Positions 63,466 through 64,000 of a stretch of 64,000 bases of DNA are shown one piece after another. The position numbers were made by a program, and so were the translations under genes. Numbering within the stretch: the stretch's first letter is position 1; every line of letters starts with the position of its first letter. Below the pieces are notes generated by a model that saw nothing but the letters and a program-made list of their open reading frames with translations, was not told the origin of the DNA and ran no database searches. Origin of the DNA: an uncultured Acetatifactor sp. (GTDB lineage: Bacteria > Bacillota > Clostridia > Lachnospirales > Lachnospiraceae). The stretch spans positions 1 to 64,000 of the forward strand of contig CANPWA010000014.1 in NCBI GenBank assembly GCA_947581865.1, given 5' to 3'.

Positions 63466-64000
63466 ATGTCGGATGCAGTGAGAGAACTCAATGAGATCAT
63501 ACAAAAATACGATAATATTGTTTTCTTTGGCGGAGCGGGCGTCTCCACGGAGAGCGGGATCCCCGATTTCCGCAGTGTGGACGGGCTATACCACCAGCAA
63601 TATGACTATCCGCCGGAAACCATTCTAAGCCACAGCTTTTACCGCGCAAAGCCACAGGAATTTTATCGTTTTTACCGCAACAAAATGATCTTTGCGGACG
63701 CAGAACCCAACGCTGCCCATCGAAAACTCGCCGAGCTGGAAGCGCGGGGCAAAGTCCGCGCCGTCATCACCCAGAATATAGACGGGCTCCATCAGGCAGC
63801 CGGAAGCAAAGTGGTGCTGGAGCTCCACGGCTCTGTCCTGCGCAATTACTGCGAGAAATGCCATGCCTTTTATGACCTGGACTATATCCGAAACAGCTCC
63901 GACGTCCCGGTCTGCGAAAAATGCGGCGGTCCGGTCAAGCCCGACGTGGTGCTGTACGAGGAGGGGCTGGACAATGAGACGATCTCCGCCGCCGTCCGAT
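63466..64000 (+). CDS. NAD-dependent protein deacylase (sirtuin), cut by the window edge
   Basis: 178 codons are visible before the right edge. ATG at 63466 after CAGGAGGACAG. Sirtuin marks: FFGGAGVSTESGIPDFRSVD (NAD loop), TQNIDGLHQAAG (NID motif), the catalytic His in LELHGSV, and zinc Cys pairs CEKC and CEKC. Removes acyl groups from lysines using NAD. Strictly the class U/III bacterial type cannot be told from the part seen. Confidence 0.92.
   Translation, partial: MSDAVRELNEIIQKYDNIVFFGGAGVSTESGIPDFRSVDGLYHQQYDYPPETILSHSFYRAKPQEFYRFYRNKMIFADAEPNAAHRKLAELEARGKVRAVITQNIDGLHQAAGSKVVLELHGSVLRNYCEKCHAFYDLDYIRNSSDVPVCEKCGGPVKPDVVLYEEGLDNETISAAVR

Overview
The window looks like chromosome from a Gram-positive, spore-forming anaerobe of the Clostridia, most likely a Lachnospiraceae gut commensal. 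The evidence is the combination of SpoVG, a SleB-type hydrolase, DnaD plus a DnaC/DnaI-like loader, paired GlgC/GlgD, type 2 GalT, pyruvate formate-lyase, class B sortase, DUF951, DUF1858 and DUF4854 proteins, strong AGGAGG ribosome sites and very large secreted repeat proteins. No rRNA, tRNA, prophage or CRISPR array was seen. One IS110-family insertion sequence is present.

Layout. 0.1-4.8 kb: a LacI-type regulator divergent from galK-galT (Leloir pathway), then a convergent isochorismatase-like hydrolase. 4.8-11.5 kb: a 1603-residue secreted leucine-rich-repeat protein, a polytopic glycosyltransferase-like protein and a 33-residue protein. 11.5-18.6 kb (minus): pth-mfd, spoVG, and glgC-glgD for ADP-glucose synthesis. 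18.9-24.5 kb (plus): murC, a cluster of DnaA-box-like 9-mers, dnaD-like and dnaC-like genes, prs, and queT behind a possible preQ1 element. 24.5-28.5 kb (minus): a membrane-anchored protein with a degenerate C39-like tail, a broken methyltransferase gene and a conserved unknown. 28.6-35.8 kb (minus): a complete F-type ATP synthase operon whose c subunit carries a sodium-binding residue pattern. 36-44.5 kb: a DUF402 protein, a SleB-like hydrolase, dCMP deaminase, rpiB, sua5, a CwlD-like amidase, a class B sortase with its own VPKTG substrate, and a GH18 protein. 44.4-45.1 kb: a long intergenic region with a candidate small RNA and repeated extended -10 promoters. 45.1-50.8 kb: mecA, a lipoprotein, a DUF1858 protein, the pyruvate formate-lyase locus and a small ferredoxin. 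50.8-63.3 kb (mostly minus): a MerR regulator, the IS110 element, dnaB-rplI-gdpP, a second giant secreted repeat protein, rpsF-ssb-rpsR, DUF951 and a YdcF-like protein. The right edge cuts a sirtuin gene.

Main result. The pyruvate formate-lyase is split. The 679-residue core protein keeps the catalytic Cys-Cys pair but ends before the glycyl-radical domain. That domain is a separate 79-residue gene about 280 bp downstream. Between them is a 67-residue protein whose first half aligns without gaps to the radical domain, but whose glycine loop is replaced by a cysteine cluster. The activating enzyme follows. All three reading frames have their own strong ribosome site, so this looks like a designed multi-subunit enzyme rather than a broken gene. 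Other points worth checking are the two-domain RNA fold upstream of the IS110 recombinase (candidate bridge RNA), the DnaA-box cluster before dnaD/dnaC, and the methyltransferase that has lost its SAM-binding glycine loop.
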